Source: Clostridium aceticum
GTDB taxonomy: Bacteria > Bacillota > Clostridia > Peptostreptococcales > Natronincolaceae
DNA: 64,000 bases
Direction: 5' to 3'
Assembly (NCBI RefSeq): GCF_001042715.1
Contig: NZ_CP009687.1
Coordinates: 3,835,418-3,899,417 of the forward strand
Below are positions 19,007 to 29,299 of the stretch, piece by piece (position 1 is the stretch's first letter; each line of letters starts with the position of its first letter). The notes beneath the pieces were generated by a model. The model was given only the letters and a program-made list of their open reading frames with translations. It did no database searches and was not told the origin of the DNA. Both the position numbers and the translations under genes were made by a program.

Positions 19007-20107
19007 CTAAGCAGATTTATCCGCCATAGATTTTGGCTTTGCAAAAATCATCCTACCAGCAGCTGTCTGTAGTACACTAGTAACCAATACATCAATGTTT
19101 TGACCAATGTACTTTTTCCCGCTTTCCACAACAATCATAGTTCCATCATCTAGGTAAGCCAAGCCTTGTCCAGACTCTTTTCCATCTTTGATTACTTGAA
19201 CAAACATCTCTTCTCCTGGCAATACCACTGGTTTCACAGCATTAGCTAATTCGTTAATATTCAGCACTGGTACCCCCTGGAACTCTGCTACCTTATTTAA
19301 GTTGTAATCATTGGTTACAACCTTTCCCTCTAAGACTTGTGCTAACTTCAAGAGTTTTATATCTACTTCAAGTGTATCATCAAAGCTCTTATTGTCGATT
19401 TTCACTTCTATGTCTAACTCTTTTTGAATTTTGTTCAATATGTCTAACCCTCTTCTACCTCTATTTCTTTTAATGGTCACAGAAGAGTCAGCAATATGGC
19501 GAAGTTCTTGCAAAATAAACTCTGGTATCACTAGTGGCCCTTCAATAAATCCAGTCTTACAAATATCCGCAATTCTACCATCAATGATTACACTAGTATC
19601 TAAGATTTTAGGAGATCCTTTATACTCTTTTTTTCCATTCTTTTCCTTAGAAGCATTTTTCTTAAACACAGCTTGCAGATTTGGTAATTCTTCTATCTTT
19701 TTGGTAGCTATGTTTACTCCTAAATAAGCCATAAAAATATATACTATTGTTGAAACAATGGTTCCTACAAAAGGAATAGGAATGTTATTTGTTAGCTGAC
19801 TTATTAAGTAGGCAATAATCAATCCTATAATAAGCCCTACAGATCCTAGTACAATGTTTGTAATTGGAACATTAGCCAATTCATTTTCAATCCAATTAGC
19901 AATATCTCTTCCTTTGTTAATTAGCCAAGGAGCTAAAAGAAACAAAAGTCCTCCACCAATGAATGAAGATATAATAATTCCAACGCTGTAAGTTAAAAAG
20001 TTATCTTTTGTAACCGTGATGATATTATTGGTAATATAAATATAGATTAATAGTCCTGACAATGCACCTAGAGCAGACAGAATTCCTCTTACAATTCTAT
20101 TAATCAT
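19007..20107 (-). CDS. yacL: PIN/TRAM-domain membrane protein (YacL family)
   Basis: Four predicted transmembrane helices occupy the first 145 residues ([80 protein letters not shown]). A cytoplasmic PIN nuclease-like domain follows ([17 protein letters not shown] with the first acidic residues; [17 protein letters not shown]), then a C-terminal TRAM domain. It matches B. subtilis YacL in layout and position (between disA and ispD). PIN domains are usually RNases and TRAM binds RNA, but the physiological role is not established. GGAGGTGA precedes the ATG. Confidence 0.9.
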   Translation of the reverse strand: MINRIVRGILSALGALSGLLIYIYITNNIITVTKDNFLTYSVGIIISSFIGGGLLFLLAPWLINKGRDIANWIENELANVPITNIVLGSVGLIIGLIIAYLISQLTNNIPIPFVGTIVSTIVYIFMAYLGVNIATKKIEELPNLQAVFKKNASKEKNGKKEYKGSPKILDTSVIIDGRIADICKTGFIEGPLVIPEFILQELRHIADSSVTIKRNRGRRGLDILNKIQKELDIEVKIDNKSFDDTLEVDIKLLKLAQVLEGKVVTNDYNLNKVAEFQGVPVLNINELANAVKPVVLPGEEMFVQVIKDGKESGQGLAYLDDGTMIVVESGKKYIGQNIDVLVTSVLQTAAGRMIFAKPKSMADKSA

Positions 20108-20270
20108 TCGGTCACCTCCTTATTCCTTCATTATTCCCTTTTTTTACACTTTTAATATCTATATATAGAAAAATACATAAATTTTAGCAAAATATATTGT
20201 ATTCACTTCGCCAGTAGTCCCTTATATATTGTATCAAAAGGCATCAGAAAAGGAAAGAAAGAACAATGCA

Positions 20271-20299
20271 AAGTTTTCTTGACAGAAGCAAGAAAACTT
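20271..20299 (-). terminator. Hairpin at the carD 3' end
   Basis: AAGTTTTCTTG (20271-20281) pairs with CAAGAAAACTT (20289-20299), overlapping the carD stop. It has an 11-bp perfect stem but no good U-tract, so it is a terminator of moderate likelihood. Confidence 0.55.
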
Positions 20300-20774
20300 A
20301 TTTCACTACTTTTTCAATTAATTGTACCACTTCCGCTTCCTCCATATCAGCAGCAAGAATAAGTTCACTTAACAATATTTGTCTTGCATTGTTCAATATT
20401 TTTCTTTCACCAGTAGAAAGCGTTTTTTCGCGATCTCTCAACATTAAATTCCTTACTACTTCTGCTACTTCATAGATATCACCACTTTTAATTCTATCCA
20501 TATTAGCTCTATATCTTCTGTTCCAGTTTTGAGGCATTTTTGTAACATCTGATGCAAGTACTGCCATCACCTGCTCTACCTCTTTTAAACTTATAACAGA
20601 TCTAATACCTATATCCTCTACATTATCTAAAGGAATCATTACCTTCATATTATTTAAAGGCATTCTCATTATATAATACTTTCTAGACTTACCTAAGATT
20701 TCTCGTTCCTCAATAGCTTCAATAATTCCAGCACCGTGGATAGGATAAGCAATTTTATCACCAATATTGAACAT
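20298..20774 (-). CDS. carD: CarD/CdnL-family transcription factor
   Basis: RNA polymerase-binding regulator that in actinobacteria and myxobacteria stabilises open complexes, especially at rRNA promoters. The 158-residue protein has the N-terminal Tudor-like RNAP-interaction domain (FNIGDKIAYPIHGAGIIEAI; YYIMRMPLNNMKVMIPLDN). The helical C-terminal domain follows (MPQNWNRRYRANMDRIKSGD; RDREKTLSTGERKILNNARQ), including the conserved Trp region. It is divergent from an unknown plus-strand gene and has its own consensus promoter. It sits in the disA-yacL joint, a common clostridial arrangement. Confidence 0.93.
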   Translation of the reverse strand: MFNIGDKIAYPIHGAGIIEAIEEREILGKSRKYYIMRMPLNNMKVMIPLDNVEDIGIRSVISLKEVEQVMAVLASDVTKMPQNWNRRYRANMDRIKSGDIYEVAEVVRNLMLRDREKTLSTGERKILNNARQILLSELILAADMEEAEVVQLIEKVVK

Positions 20775-20814
20775 ATTTTTCCCCCCTACAGAACTGCTTA
20801 TTTTTATTAATTAT

Positions 20815-20843
20815 AGTATACATGATCAGAGTATGGATGTCAA
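20815..20843 (-). promoter_or_regulatory. SigA-type promoter of carD
   Basis: Minus-strand TTGACA (20838-20843), exactly 17 nt, then TATACT (20815-20820), about 40 nt from the carD ATG. It is divergent from the plus-strand promoter at 20935-20964, about 90 bp away. Confidence 0.82.
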
Positions 20844-20934
20844 ATAAAAATATTATTTTATCACATGCCTTATAAATTGTCAATAAAATTTTCATTGTGA
20901 CATAGATGGATATGTTTTTTGAAACTTCCTCCAA

Positions 20935-20964
20935 TTGACAAATTGTATAGGATAAAAGTATAAT
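20935..20964 (+). promoter_or_regulatory. SigA-type promoter for the unknown plus-strand gene
   Basis: TTGACA (20935-20940), an 18-nt spacer and TATAAT (20959-20964) are both perfect hexamers. The predicted start near 20971 leaves an untranslated leader of nearly 200 nt before the ATG at 21168. The leader is AT-rich and I see no recognised riboswitch in it. Confidence 0.75.
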
Positions 20965-21167
20965 TAAATCATGACAAAGCAAACGTTTACTACAATTGCT
21001 TAAGGTCTTTCACAAATTTTTCTGCATTTTGGGTAATACTTTACAGAAATTTTTAAATCTTTTTTTCAAAATTTTACATTTTGTTTTCTGTATTCTTAGC
21101 TATTATATATAGTATTGGTATACATTGATTAAATTAATTTTATTATTAATAATGAGGAGTTGTTCTT

Positions 21168-21566
21168 ATGGAAAAGTTTTCTTTGGAGAGTTTTCAACAC
21201 AAAGTTGATGATGTTTTAGTTAGACATAGTAGTATTTTGGATATATTGACAAAGCTTCAGGAAAGTAGTGCACGAATAAATCGTGCTGTCGCTAAGTCTG
21301 CCACTTTCTGTGGATGCATAGAATTAAACATAACCAAACAAGAAGTTCCTCAAGACATTTCTTACTCACAACTAAAAGATTATATGTCTAGTCATGTAAC
21401 AGGAAATCTATGCGATGTTTGTAGAGAAAAGATAGAACAAGAGTTGTCTATCAACTTTTTTTACATAACTGCCCTTGCTAATGCTTTTAATACAAATATT
21501 GAGGACCTTCTGAACAATTATTATGAAAATCAATTAAAAACCTTAGGTAAGTATGGTTTACTATAA
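21168..21566 (+). CDS. Unknown cysteine-containing clostridial protein
   Basis: I cannot assign a function. The 132-residue soluble protein starts MEKFSLESFQHKVDDVLVRH after GAGGAG. It has a helical N-terminus (SSILDILTKLQESSARINRAVAKS), then FCGC (residues about 49-52), then GNLCDVCREKIEQEL with a CxxC pair. The C-terminal helix (NAFNTNIEDLLNNYYENQLK) ends GKYGLL. The CGC and CDVC pairs could bind a metal or form redox pairs. I recall similar short proteins near carD/disA in other clostridia, without a role. It is one of only a few plus-strand genes here, has its own promoter and terminator, and is divergent from carD. Confidence 0.85.
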   Translation: MEKFSLESFQHKVDDVLVRHSSILDILTKLQESSARINRAVAKSATFCGCIELNITKQEVPQDISYSQLKDYMSSHVTGNLCDVCREKIEQELSINFFYITALANAFNTNIEDLLNNYYENQLKTLGKYGLL

Positions 21567-21584
21567 ACATACAACTATAAATTG

Positions 21585-21645
21585 AGGGTAAGCCTTTCAC
21601 CCTATAACTTAATTATACAGCAAAAGGTCTACCCTAGCTTTTTAT
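21585..21645 (+). terminator. Terminator of the unknown plus-strand gene
   Basis: A 13-bp stem with one mismatch (AGGGTAAGCCTTT 21585-21597 with AAAGGTCTACCCT 21623-21635) is followed by AGCTTTTTATC, starting about 20 nt after the stop. The loop is long (25 nt). Confidence 0.7.
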
Positions 21646-21726
21646 CATACTATAGTTGGAATCATATTATTAAATTTTAATATACTAAAGGTACCGTTGA
21701 TAGCTAATATCTTATCTATCTATATT

Positions 21727-21840
21727 ATTAGCGCTAACTTAAATCACAATTTGTCATTCCGAGGGGAGCAAAGCTGAGTCAAAGGATGACAGGTCAAAAA
21801 AATTTTAGAAGTATTAGAAGTAATTGTGTTAAGTTAAAGC
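21727..21840. repeat. Family A repeat next to a family B fragment
   Basis: The left end ATTAGCGCTAACTTAAATC runs into CACAATTTGTCATTCC. The right end is TAATTGTGTTAAGTTAAAGC. The core GAGGGGAGCAAAGCTGAG then AAGGATGACA is a diverged version of the TCATCCTGAGC core. A B-type fragment (TAAATTTTAATATACTAAAG, 21671-21690) lies to its left. It fills the gap between the plus-strand gene's terminator and disA. Confidence 0.7.
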
Positions 21841-21849
21841 CCATAATAT

Positions 21850-22929
21850 CTATATATGACGCTCCAACAACACCTGCTCCTGTAGTCTTCTTAATCCTTC
21901 TTTTATAGCCCTTGCTCTAATTTCTCCTATGCCCTCTACTTCATCCAACTGCCCGATAGATGCCTTAAGAATTTTCTGAAAACTATTATATTGCTTTACT
22001 AAATTCTCTATAACACCAAGGGGCAATCTCGGGATCTTTGTCAAAATCCTGTATCCTTTAGGGGACACCGCTAAGTCCAATGCGTTTATACTATTGCCGT
22101 AACCTAATATTTTTGAGATGTTATTTAGATTTAGCAATTCTTCTGAAGTTAGAGATTTGATTGCTTTTTCAATTCCCTCGTAATCCCCTTCTGCCCCAAA
22201 TTTATAATCGTAAATAACATGTTTTCCATCTTCTTTCACATTAGCTACTAATTCTTCTAACTGCATGCTTACCAATCGCCCTTCATTTCCTAATTCATAA
22301 ATAAATTTCTCAATCTCATAGGCGATTTTCATTACCATCTCTGTTCTTTGTAAAACTACTGCTACATCATATACTGTCACCAAATCTTCAAACTCTAAAG
22401 CACTAAGACTGGTCATAGCTTTGTCGAAGGATATCTTATATTTTTCTAGGGTTTGTATAGCTTGATTGGCTTTGGTCAATATTTTGTCTGGGTCCTGTAT
22501 AATATATTTATGATAACCTTTATATAAGGTAATGATATTACGTCTTTGAGAGATAGCAATAACAATTTCTCCCGTTTCTTTTGCAACCCGCTCTGCTGTA
22601 CGATGTCGAATACCCGTTTCACTGGAAGGAACTGAAGAATCTGGAATCAACTGTGCATTGGCATATAATATTTTTTTAGCATCGTAGCTTAAAATAATAG
22701 CTCCATCCATTTTTCCTAGTTCATATATATAGGCAGGGGAAAAGTCTATATTGATATGAAACCCACCATCTACGACTTCCATGATATCCTGACTATCAGC
22801 AATAACAATCAACGCTCCCGTTTTAGCTCTTAACAAATTTTCCAGCCCTTCCCTCAAGGGTGTGCCAGGAGCCAATAATTTTAGAGTTTCCATTAACTCC
22901 TCTTCCTTGCTCCACTCTTCCTTAACCAT
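21850..22929 (-). CDS. disA: DNA integrity scanning diadenylate cyclase DisA
   Basis: Makes the second messenger c-di-AMP from two ATP and links DNA integrity to sporulation and repair in Bacillus. The 359-residue protein has the DAC domain with DGAIILSYD (about residue 75; DGA motif) and [15 protein letters not shown] (RHR motif), a helical spine, and a C-terminal helix-hairpin-helix domain ([20 protein letters not shown]) for branched DNA. The ATG at 22927-22929 is 8 nt from GGAGG, with a GTG one codon earlier. It is the last gene of the ctsR-mcsA-mcsB-clpC-radA-disA operon, 125 nt after radA. Confidence 0.97.
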   Translation of the reverse strand: MVKEEWSKEEELMETLKLLAPGTPLREGLENLLRAKTGALIVIADSQDIMEVVDGGFHINIDFSPAYIYELGKMDGAIILSYDAKKILYANAQLIPDSSVPSSETGIRHRTAERVAKETGEIVIAISQRRNIITLYKGYHKYIIQDPDKILTKANQAIQTLEKYKISFDKAMTSLSALEFEDLVTVYDVAVVLQRTEMVMKIAYEIEKFIYELGNEGRLVSMQLEELVANVKEDGKHVIYDYKFGAEGDYEGIEKAIKSLTSEELLNLNNISKILGYGNSINALDLAVSPKGYRILTKIPRLPLGVIENLVKQYNSFQKILKASIGQLDEVEGIGEIRARAIKEGLRRLQEQVLLERHI

Positions 22930-23054
22930 CACACTGCCCTCCTTCTATCCTAATGTTTCAGTATATAATTTTACCATTATTTTGCCAATCAATCTATAAA
23001 TTTATCAATATTTATAAGGAGATTTTTGTATAGATAACCAACGCCGAATTCCTC

Positions 23055-24449
23055 CTAAGGTTTTTCTACACCAAATACTTGTTGAATCACTTCTTGAAGG
23101 GTTTTCGACTGGATTACATCAATATTGTCAAACTTAACAGCCTTAGAAAAAGTATTTTTTGCAACATATACCTTCTTAAAGCCCATTCTAGCTAGTTCTT
23201 TTATTCTGCTCTCAAGGGCTGGAACTTTTTTCAATTCCCCTGTTAATCCTACATCAGCAATAAAAACTATATTATTAGATATTCCTATATTATATACAGA
23301 AGAGGCGATACTCATGATGACAGATAGATTTGCCGCTTGTTCTTTAAGCTTTATTCCACCTGTGGTTTTAATAACAACATTTTTATTAAATAAATTGATT
23401 CCTCCCCTTTGCTCTAGGATAGATATTAATGTGTTCAGTTGTTCTCTTCTTAGAGCTTCCCCAATTCTAGAAGGATAAGGAGTAAAGGAGTTAGATACCA
23501 AACTCTCTATTTCTGCAATAATAGGCCTAGAACCCTCTCTCAAAACAGTCAAAGCGCTCCCTGAAACAATCTCTCCCTCATCCCTTTTCGTCATAAAAAA
23601 CTCCGAAGGATTATCTATAGATAAAAGTCCCTTTTCTGTCATAGAAAAAAAGCCCATCTCTCCAGTACTGCCAAACCTATTTTTAGTAGATAAAACAGCT
23701 CTTAGCTCTTCTTCATCTTCTCCTTCAATCACCAACACTGTATCTACAAGGTGTTCCAATGCTCTCAAACCTGCGATCTCGTCATTTTTATTCATTTGTC
23801 CTATCATGATGACTGCCTTTGGCTTATCACTATTTTTCGCAACCCTTAATAATTCATTAGAGCACTCCATAGTTTGTGTTGGATTGCCTGCCCTAGCCGG
23901 TAGGTGTTGACTTAAAGTAAATGTTTGTATACTATCTACAATGATCAAATCAGGTTCAATTTCTTCAATAGACTGTAGTACATAGTCCATACTGGTATCA
24001 GCTATAATCCAAATGTTTTCGTCTATCTTATCTAAGATTCTATCTGCTCTATTCTTAATCTGACTATCACTCTCTTCTCCAGAGGCATATAAAACCTTAT
24101 AGCCTTTTGAAGCTACATCATTAGCTACAGCTAAGGTTAAAGTAGATTTCCCCCCTCCTGGAGGTGAAGTAATAATCGTTATAGAATCTCTAACAATTCC
24201 GCCCCCCATCACTCGATTAAATTCATTCATCCGTGTAATGATTCTATCGCTTTTACTACCTTGCACTTCTGATAGTTTTATTATAGGGGTTTTCTTCCTT
24301 ATCTCATATTTCTTTACTGCAGATTTTTTATCCATCCGTACAATAGCTTCTTCAACTGTATTCCATTCATTACATTCTGAACATCTTCCTACCCATTTTA
24401 GGGACTGATAGCCACAATTCGAACATTGATATATTGTTTTCTCTTTCAT
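23055..24449 (-). CDS. radA: DNA repair protein RadA (Sms)
   Basis: RecA-like ATPase that processes recombination intermediates by driving branch migration. The 464-residue protein has an N-terminal zinc finger (YQCSNCGYQSLKWVGRCSECNEW, two CxxC), the Walker A region ITSPPGGGKSTLTLAVANDV (about residues 90-105), the RadA-specific KNRFGSTGEMGFFSM motif (about residue 255), and a C-terminal Lon-like domain (GGIKLKEQAANLSVIMSIAS; IVFIADVGLTGELKKVP). It lies 189 nt after clpC and 125 nt before disA in the canonical operon. GGAGG precedes the ATG. Confidence 0.97.
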   Translation of the reverse strand: MKEKTIYQCSNCGYQSLKWVGRCSECNEWNTVEEAIVRMDKKSAVKKYEIRKKTPIIKLSEVQGSKSDRIITRMNEFNRVMGGGIVRDSITIITSPPGGGKSTLTLAVANDVASKGYKVLYASGEESDSQIKNRADRILDKIDENIWIIADTSMDYVLQSIEEIEPDLIIVDSIQTFTLSQHLPARAGNPTQTMECSNELLRVAKNSDKPKAVIMIGQMNKNDEIAGLRALEHLVDTVLVIEGEDEEELRAVLSTKNRFGSTGEMGFFSMTEKGLLSIDNPSEFFMTKRDEGEIVSGSALTVLREGSRPIIAEIESLVSNSFTPYPSRIGEALRREQLNTLISILEQRGGINLFNKNVVIKTTGGIKLKEQAANLSVIMSIASSVYNIGISNNIVFIADVGLTGELKKVPALESRIKELARMGFKKVYVAKNTFSKAVKFDNIDVIQSKTLQEVIQQVFGVEKP

Positions 24450-24638
24450 TTTTCCTCCACATAAACCTTTCTAAAAAAGATTTTATTTTATACATCATTC
24501 ACTTAAGTATACTATTATATACATCACTTTTTCAAGCAAAGCTCTAGTCTACAGGCTGAAATAGGCAATCTAAATTTAGCGTTTATATTTGCAGTACCGG
24601 ATACTTCAAAAAGAAAAAAATAGAAAGGATCATCCTTC

Positions 24639-27083
24639 CTATTTTTTTCTTACTATTATATCATCATTTTGAAAGTCAATTTCCACATGACTTCCTGCTG
24701 TTACATCTCCCTTTAATAATGCTTCTGACAACTTATCTTCTACTAGTTTTTGTATTGCCCTTTTCAATGGTCTTGCACCAAATTGTGGATCATATCCTTC
24801 ATCTGCAATATGCTTTTTAGCTTGATCGGTGATTTCTACTTCAATTTCTAGCTTATCCAGACGTTTCTTCAAATCTCCTACCATCAGGTCTACTATCTGT
24901 GCAATATATTCTCTATCTAAACTATGGAACACTATGATGTCATCAATTCTATTCAAGAATTCCGGTCGAAAACTTCTTCTTAGTTCCCCCATAACATTTT
25001 CTTTCATTTTCTCATATTCATTTTTTGCTACATTTTCTTCATTTACAGCAAATCCAAGAGATTTTTGTTTCTTTATTGTATGTGCCCCTACATTAGAAGT
25101 CATAATAATGATAGAGTTTTTAAAGTCCACAGTCTTTCCTTTTGCATCAGTAAGACGGCCATCATCTAGTATTTGTAGTAATACATTGAAAACATCTGGA
25201 TGTGCCTTCTCAATTTCATCAAACAGAATAACTGAGTAAGGCTTTCTTCTAACTTTTTCCGTTAGTTGACCACCTTCATCAAACCCTACGTATCCAGGAG
25301 GAGAGCCTATCAACCTTGATACTGTATGTTTTTCCATGTACTCTGACATGTCTATGCGAATCATAGCATCTTCTTCCCCAAACATAGCTTCTGCTAAAGC
25401 CCTTGATAGTTCTGTTTTTCCTACGCCTGTTGGCCCTAGGAAAATAAAGGAACCAATGGGCCTTTTAGGATCCTTTAATCCTACCCTTGCCCTTCTAATA
25501 GCCTGGGATACAGATTTAACAGCTTCTGCCTGCCCAATTACTCGATCATGTAATATACTTTCCATGTTAAGCAGTTTTTCTGATTCTTCCTGCTGAAGTT
25601 TTTTTACTGGTACTCCTGTCCAATCAGAAACAACTCCGGCAATTTCTTCCGTATCTACTACTGCTTTGTTTGCATGGGCTTTATTTGTCCAATCCATTTG
25701 TCTTTTTTCAAGTTCTTCCTTAGCGGATTTTTCTTTATCCCTCAACTGTGCCGCCCTCTCAAAATCTTGCAAGCTGATGGCTTCTTCCTTCTCTTTGCTT
25801 AGTTTTTCCAAGGTTTCCTCTAAATCTTTTAAATCAGGCGGTGCTGTTACAACCATCAATCGAACTTTAGAGGCTGCCTCGTCAATTAAATCAATAGCTT
25901 TATCTGGTAAATATCGATCAGTAATATATCGATGAGATAATTCTACTGCTGCTTTTAAAGCGTCATCTGTTATCTTTACTCTATGATGTGCTTCATATTT
26001 ATCTCTTAAGCCCTGTAATATTTTAACAGTGTCTTCTGTAGAAGGTTCTTCAATCATAATAGGCTGGAATCTTCTTTCTAGTGCAGCATCTTTTTCAATG
26101 TGCTTTCTATATTCATCAATTGTTGTAGCTCCAATAGTTTGCAGTTCCCCACGGGCTAAAGCTGGTTTTAGTATATTAGAAGCATCAATAGCTCCTTCTG
26201 CTGCCCCTGCTCCAACCATAGTATGAATTTCATCAATAAATAAAATGATATCTCCTGCCTGCCTTATTTCTTCCATAACTTTTTTAAGACGTTCTTCAAA
26301 TTCTCCCCTATACTTAGCTCCTGCTAACATAGATGAGATATCTAGAGTAATGATTCTTTTATCCTTTAAAACTTCTGGAATGTTGCCTTCAACGATTTGC
26401 TGTGCTAGCCCTTCTGCTACAGCAGTTTTTCCAACACCAGGTTCCCCTACTAAACAAGGATTGTTTTTTGTCCTTCTACTTAGTATTTGTATAACCCTTT
26501 GTGTTTCTTTGTTTCTACCAATAACAGGATCAATTTTTCCTTCTCTTACCATCTCATTCAAATCCCGACCATACTTGTTGAGGGTTGGTGTGTTATTGGA
26601 ACTTTTTTGTACATTGCCTGTATTGTAGTTAGTATTCTGAGGGCCCTTACTATTTAGTAATTTCAGCACCTCATCCTTGGCCTTTTCTAGACTTATCCCC
26701 ATTTGCATAAGAATTTTAGCAGCGATTCCCTCACCTTCTGCGATCAATCCTAGCAATAAGTGTTCTGTACCAATATAATTATGACCCAAACCTCTTGCCG
26801 CCTCAAAACTAAGTTCAAATACCCTCTTAGTTCTTGGCGTAAAGCCTACTAGTTGAGGTTGTTCTAATCCCTTTCCAACAACTTGAATGACTTTCTCTTG
26901 CAACTGTGCAACTTCTATTCCTAAGTTTTTTAAAGCCTTAGCACCGATGCCTTCTCCTTCTTGTAATAGCCCCAGTAGTAAGTGCTCTGTTCCTACATAG
27001 TTATGTCCTAACTGCTGAGCATATTGTTGAGATAAAATAATACATTGTTGTGCTCTTTCTGTAAATCTACCATCTACTGCCAT
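24639..27083 (-). CDS. clpC: ATP-dependent protease ATPase subunit ClpC
   Basis: Hsp100 unfoldase partner of ClpP, also recognising McsB-phosphorylated proteins in Bacillus. The 814-residue protein has two N-terminal Clp repeats ([38 protein letters not shown]), AAA-1 with [15 protein letters not shown], a UVR-like middle region ([20 protein letters not shown]), and AAA-2 with [20 protein letters not shown]. The two Walker B segments are [10 protein letters not shown] and [10 protein letters not shown]. The length is normal. The gene follows mcsB by 17 nt and belongs to the CtsR-controlled heat-shock operon; a short hairpin region separates it from radA. Confidence 0.98.
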   Translation of the reverse strand: MAVDGRFTERAQQCIILSQQYAQQLGHNYVGTEHLLLGLLQEGEGIGAKALKNLGIEVAQLQEKVIQVVGKGLEQPQLVGFTPRTKRVFELSFEAARGLGHNYIGTEHLLLGLIAEGEGIAAKILMQMGISLEKAKDEVLKLLNSKGPQNTNYNTGNVQKSSNNTPTLNKYGRDLNEMVREGKIDPVIGRNKETQRVIQILSRRTKNNPCLVGEPGVGKTAVAEGLAQQIVEGNIPEVLKDKRIITLDISSMLAGAKYRGEFEERLKKVMEEIRQAGDIILFIDEIHTMVGAGAAEGAIDASNILKPALARGELQTIGATTIDEYRKHIEKDAALERRFQPIMIEEPSTEDTVKILQGLRDKYEAHHRVKITDDALKAAVELSHRYITDRYLPDKAIDLIDEAASKVRLMVVTAPPDLKDLEETLEKLSKEKEEAISLQDFERAAQLRDKEKSAKEELEKRQMDWTNKAHANKAVVDTEEIAGVVSDWTGVPVKKLQQEESEKLLNMESILHDRVIGQAEAVKSVSQAIRRARVGLKDPKRPIGSFIFLGPTGVGKTELSRALAEAMFGEEDAMIRIDMSEYMEKHTVSRLIGSPPGYVGFDEGGQLTEKVRRKPYSVILFDEIEKAHPDVFNVLLQILDDGRLTDAKGKTVDFKNSIIIMTSNVGAHTIKKQKSLGFAVNEENVAKNEYEKMKENVMGELRRSFRPEFLNRIDDIIVFHSLDREYIAQIVDLMVGDLKKRLDKLEIEVEITDQAKKHIADEGYDPQFGARPLKRAIQKLVEDKLSEALLKGDVTAGSHVEIDFQNDDIIVRKK

Positions 27084-27099
27084 AATATAACCTCCTATC

Positions 27100-28122
27100 C
27101 TATAATACTTTTCTCACTAATTCAGCTCTTTGTATATCTCTTTCATCTGTAGCCAACATTCTATTAAAATATTTTTGTAAATAACCTGGTTGAATCATCA
27201 TAATGAGACGATTCAATTTTTCTAATTGTACTTCTTGGATTAATCCTAAACTAACACCCAGCTTTACATCTGAAATCAATTGCATAGCTTCATGAGCACT
27301 TACTTTTCTAGCATTTTTAAGAATACCGAAGGAACGAAATACTTTATCTTCTAGTTCAATTCTTTTTGTTGCCAATAGACTATGTCTTGCTGCTCTTTCT
27401 TTTTCAATAATTTGTAATGTAACATCATGAAGATTGCCTACAATCTCTTTTTCTGTTACACCAAGAGTTACTTGATTAGAGATCTGATATAAACTTCCTA
27501 AAAACTCTGTTCCTTCTCCATAAATTCCCCTCACATCTAAACCAATTTGACTTGCCGCTCGCAAAACTCCTTGAATATATCTGGTTAGACCTAATGCTGG
27601 TAAGTGCATCATAACAGAAGCCCTAACTCCTGTACCTAAGTTTGTGGGACAAGCAGTCAGGTAACCTAACCCCTCATCAAAAGCATAATCTATTTTTTCC
27701 TCCAGCAAATCATCTATTTTATCTGCCGTATCCCAAGCTTTTTCTAATTGCAACCCCGGAAGTAAACATTGGATTCTTATATGATCTTCCTCATGGATCA
27801 TAATACTGATAGTTTCCTCACTATTTAAAAGCATATTCCCTATAGCTGCATTTTTAACTAAGTCAGGACTAATAAGGTGCTTTTCTACATAATTCATACG
27901 ATCCAACTCACTGATACTCTTCATAGAAATTAATTGAAAGTCGTCCTTTAATCTACTATTTCCTTCTACTATACCATGGTGCACTTTATCTACGACTTCC
28001 TGCGCTCTATGATCATTAAGACTATGAGGAAAGGGAATACCTTCAACATTTCTTGCTATTCTAACTCTGCTGCTAATAACAATATCTGCCTCTGGCCCTA
28101 CTTTTTCTAACGCTTCGGTCAT
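27100..28122 (-). CDS. mcsB: Protein arginine kinase McsB
   Basis: Phosphorylates arginine residues, marking proteins such as CtsR for ClpCP degradation. The 340-residue protein is of the phosphagen-kinase fold: [20 protein letters not shown] (ATP/substrate region), [45 protein letters not shown] (with the Cys of the guanidino kinase signature, about residue 167) and [20 protein letters not shown]. It lies 12 nt after mcsA and 17 nt before clpC. An AGGAGGGAGACGG site precedes the ATG. Confidence 0.97.
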   Translation of the reverse strand: MTEALEKVGPEADIVISSRVRIARNVEGIPFPHSLNDHRAQEVVDKVHHGIVEGNSRLKDDFQLISMKSISELDRMNYVEKHLISPDLVKNAAIGNMLLNSEETISIMIHEEDHIRIQCLLPGLQLEKAWDTADKIDDLLEEKIDYAFDEGLGYLTACPTNLGTGVRASVMMHLPALGLTRYIQGVLRAASQIGLDVRGIYGEGTEFLGSLYQISNQVTLGVTEKEIVGNLHDVTLQIIEKERAARHSLLATKRIELEDKVFRSFGILKNARKVSAHEAMQLISDVKLGVSLGLIQEVQLEKLNRLIMMIQPGYLQKYFNRMLATDERDIQRAELVRKVL

Positions 28123-28133
28123 CCGTCTCCCTC

Positions 28134-28643
28134 CTACCTTCCTTCTATTTTCTCTTCCAATTCCTTAATCGTATCTCTTAGTTGTGCTGCTCTTTCAAAA
28201 GCCTGTTGCTCAACAGCTTCTTTTAATTGTAATTTTAATTCGTTGACCTCCCGTTTTAGACGAATCCTGCCCCCAGCCCTTTTAGGAACCTTGCCTGTGT
28301 GTTGAAGATTGCCATGAACCTTTCGTATTAAAGGGGCTAGTTTCACTTTAAATTCCGTATAGCATTGATGACAGCTTAACCTTCCTATCTGTTTGAAACT
28401 ATCATAGGTATTACCACATTGACTGCACTTTATCAAGTTGTCATACTGCATCTTAACTTGAGGATCTTTGGTAACATCTAAGAGTCCTGCTAGAAAGTTG
28501 TGTATGGAAAAAGCATTATCAAAGTTCAAGGTATCTTTTACTTTGGCACATTGCTCGCACAAATGAACTTCTTCTTTTTTTCCTTGGATTATTTTTGTCA
28601 TATGCACTGTCGCCTGCCTGTTATTACATTCTTGGCACATCAT
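28134..28643 (-). CDS. mcsA: McsA, zinc-finger activator of McsB
   Basis: Partner of the arginine kinase in CtsR control and stress response. The 169-residue protein has four CxxC pairs: CQEC (residue 3), CEQC (about 34), CSQC (about 73) and CHQC (about 91). A C-terminal UVR motif follows ([20 protein letters not shown]). The start is an ATG-ATG pair; AGGAGG lies 9 nt before the first. It is 14 nt from ctsR and 12 nt from mcsB, so fully operonic. Confidence 0.95.
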   Translation of the reverse strand: MMCQECNNRQATVHMTKIIQGKKEEVHLCEQCAKVKDTLNFDNAFSIHNFLAGLLDVTKDPQVKMQYDNLIKCSQCGNTYDSFKQIGRLSCHQCYTEFKVKLAPLIRKVHGNLQHTGKVPKRAGGRIRLKREVNELKLQLKEAVEQQAFERAAQLRDTIKELEEKIEGR

Positions 28644-28656
28644 GTTCTTTTTCCTC

Positions 28657-29115
28657 CTATCCTAGCAATGTTGCCACCATATTTTTTAAAATGTTTGCTC
28701 GAATTTCATCCTTAATATTCAACGGTGATATAATAGCAGCATCATCAACTGCTGCCCTCATAAGCTTTGACTCCCGTAAAGAAATAATACCCCTCTCCCT
28801 AAGAGATTCTATTCGTCGATTTGCATCACTCTTTGTTATGCTGTTGCCAATTTCCTTTATAAGAAAGTAATAGAGATTTTCGTTTTCACTAAATATCAAT
28901 TGTCTAATTTTAATATATCCTCCACCACCTCTTTGACTCTCTATATAATATCCTCGAGAATAGTCAAACCGAGTCATTAGTACGTAGTTTATTTGTGAAG
29001 GAGCACATTCAAAGTACTTAGCTAGTTCATTCCTCTGTATTTCTACCGTTTGATTCTTACTTTCTTTAATTAACTCTTTTAAAAAAGCTTCAATAGCATC
29101 ACTTATTCTTGCCAC
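28657..29115 (-). CDS. ctsR: Transcriptional repressor CtsR
   Basis: Repressor of clp and heat-shock genes. The 152-residue protein has the N-terminal winged helix-turn-helix (RISDAIEAFLKELIKESKNQ; RNELAKYFECAPSQINYVLMTRF) and the glycine-rich wing (YIESQRGGGGYIKIRQL), which serves as the thermosensing loop in Bacillus. The start is GTG (29113-29115). A perfect CtsR operator overlaps the promoter region 20 nt upstream, so the operon is autoregulated. It heads ctsR-mcsA-mcsB-clpC-radA-disA. Confidence 0.97.
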   Translation of the reverse strand: MARISDAIEAFLKELIKESKNQTVEIQRNELAKYFECAPSQINYVLMTRFDYSRGYYIESQRGGGGYIKIRQLIFSENENLYYFLIKEIGNSITKSDANRRIESLRERGIISLRESKLMRAAVDDAAIISPLNIKDEIRANILKNMVATLLG

Positions 29116-29134
29116 AAAACCACCTTCTTTAAAC

Positions 29135-29151
29135 TTTGACCTTCTTTGACT
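29135..29151 (-). promoter_or_regulatory. CtsR operator
   Basis: The minus strand reads AGTCAAAGAAGGTCAAA, an exact fit to the tandem heptad RGTCAAA-N3-RGTCAAA operator known from Bacillus. It lies just downstream of the -10 and 20 nt before the ctsR start, an ideal place to block transcription. Confidence 0.93.
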
Positions 29152-29154
29152 TTA

Positions 29155-29183
29155 ATTTTATATAATATGAAAATATTTGTCAA
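29155..29183 (-). promoter_or_regulatory. SigA-type promoter of the ctsR operon
   Basis: Minus-strand TTGACA (29178-29183), a 17-nt spacer and TAAAAT (29155-29160) lie directly upstream of the CtsR operator. Confidence 0.85.
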
Positions 29184-29255
29184 CTACTATTTATTAAAAT
29201 AATTCCACAAAAACAGAGAAATTAATCAAAAACTTTTTCTTTCCCTCTGATTTTA

Positions 29256-29288
29256 CAAAAAAAAAAGCATATGCTATGCATATGCTTT
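29256..29288 (-). terminator. Intrinsic terminator of the EF-G paralogue gene
   Basis: A perfect 11-bp stem (AAAGCATATGC with GCATATGCTTT, 29264-29274 with 29278-29288) has a 3-nt loop and a run of T on the minus strand, starting 12 nt after the stop. Confidence 0.9.
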
Positions 29289-29299
29289 AAAGAAAAAGT

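Noticed and set aside
20758-20982. Minus-strand frame of 74 codons upstream of carD
   Set aside because: It covers the carD promoter and ribosome-binding site, has no ribosome-binding site of its own and an AT-driven composition.
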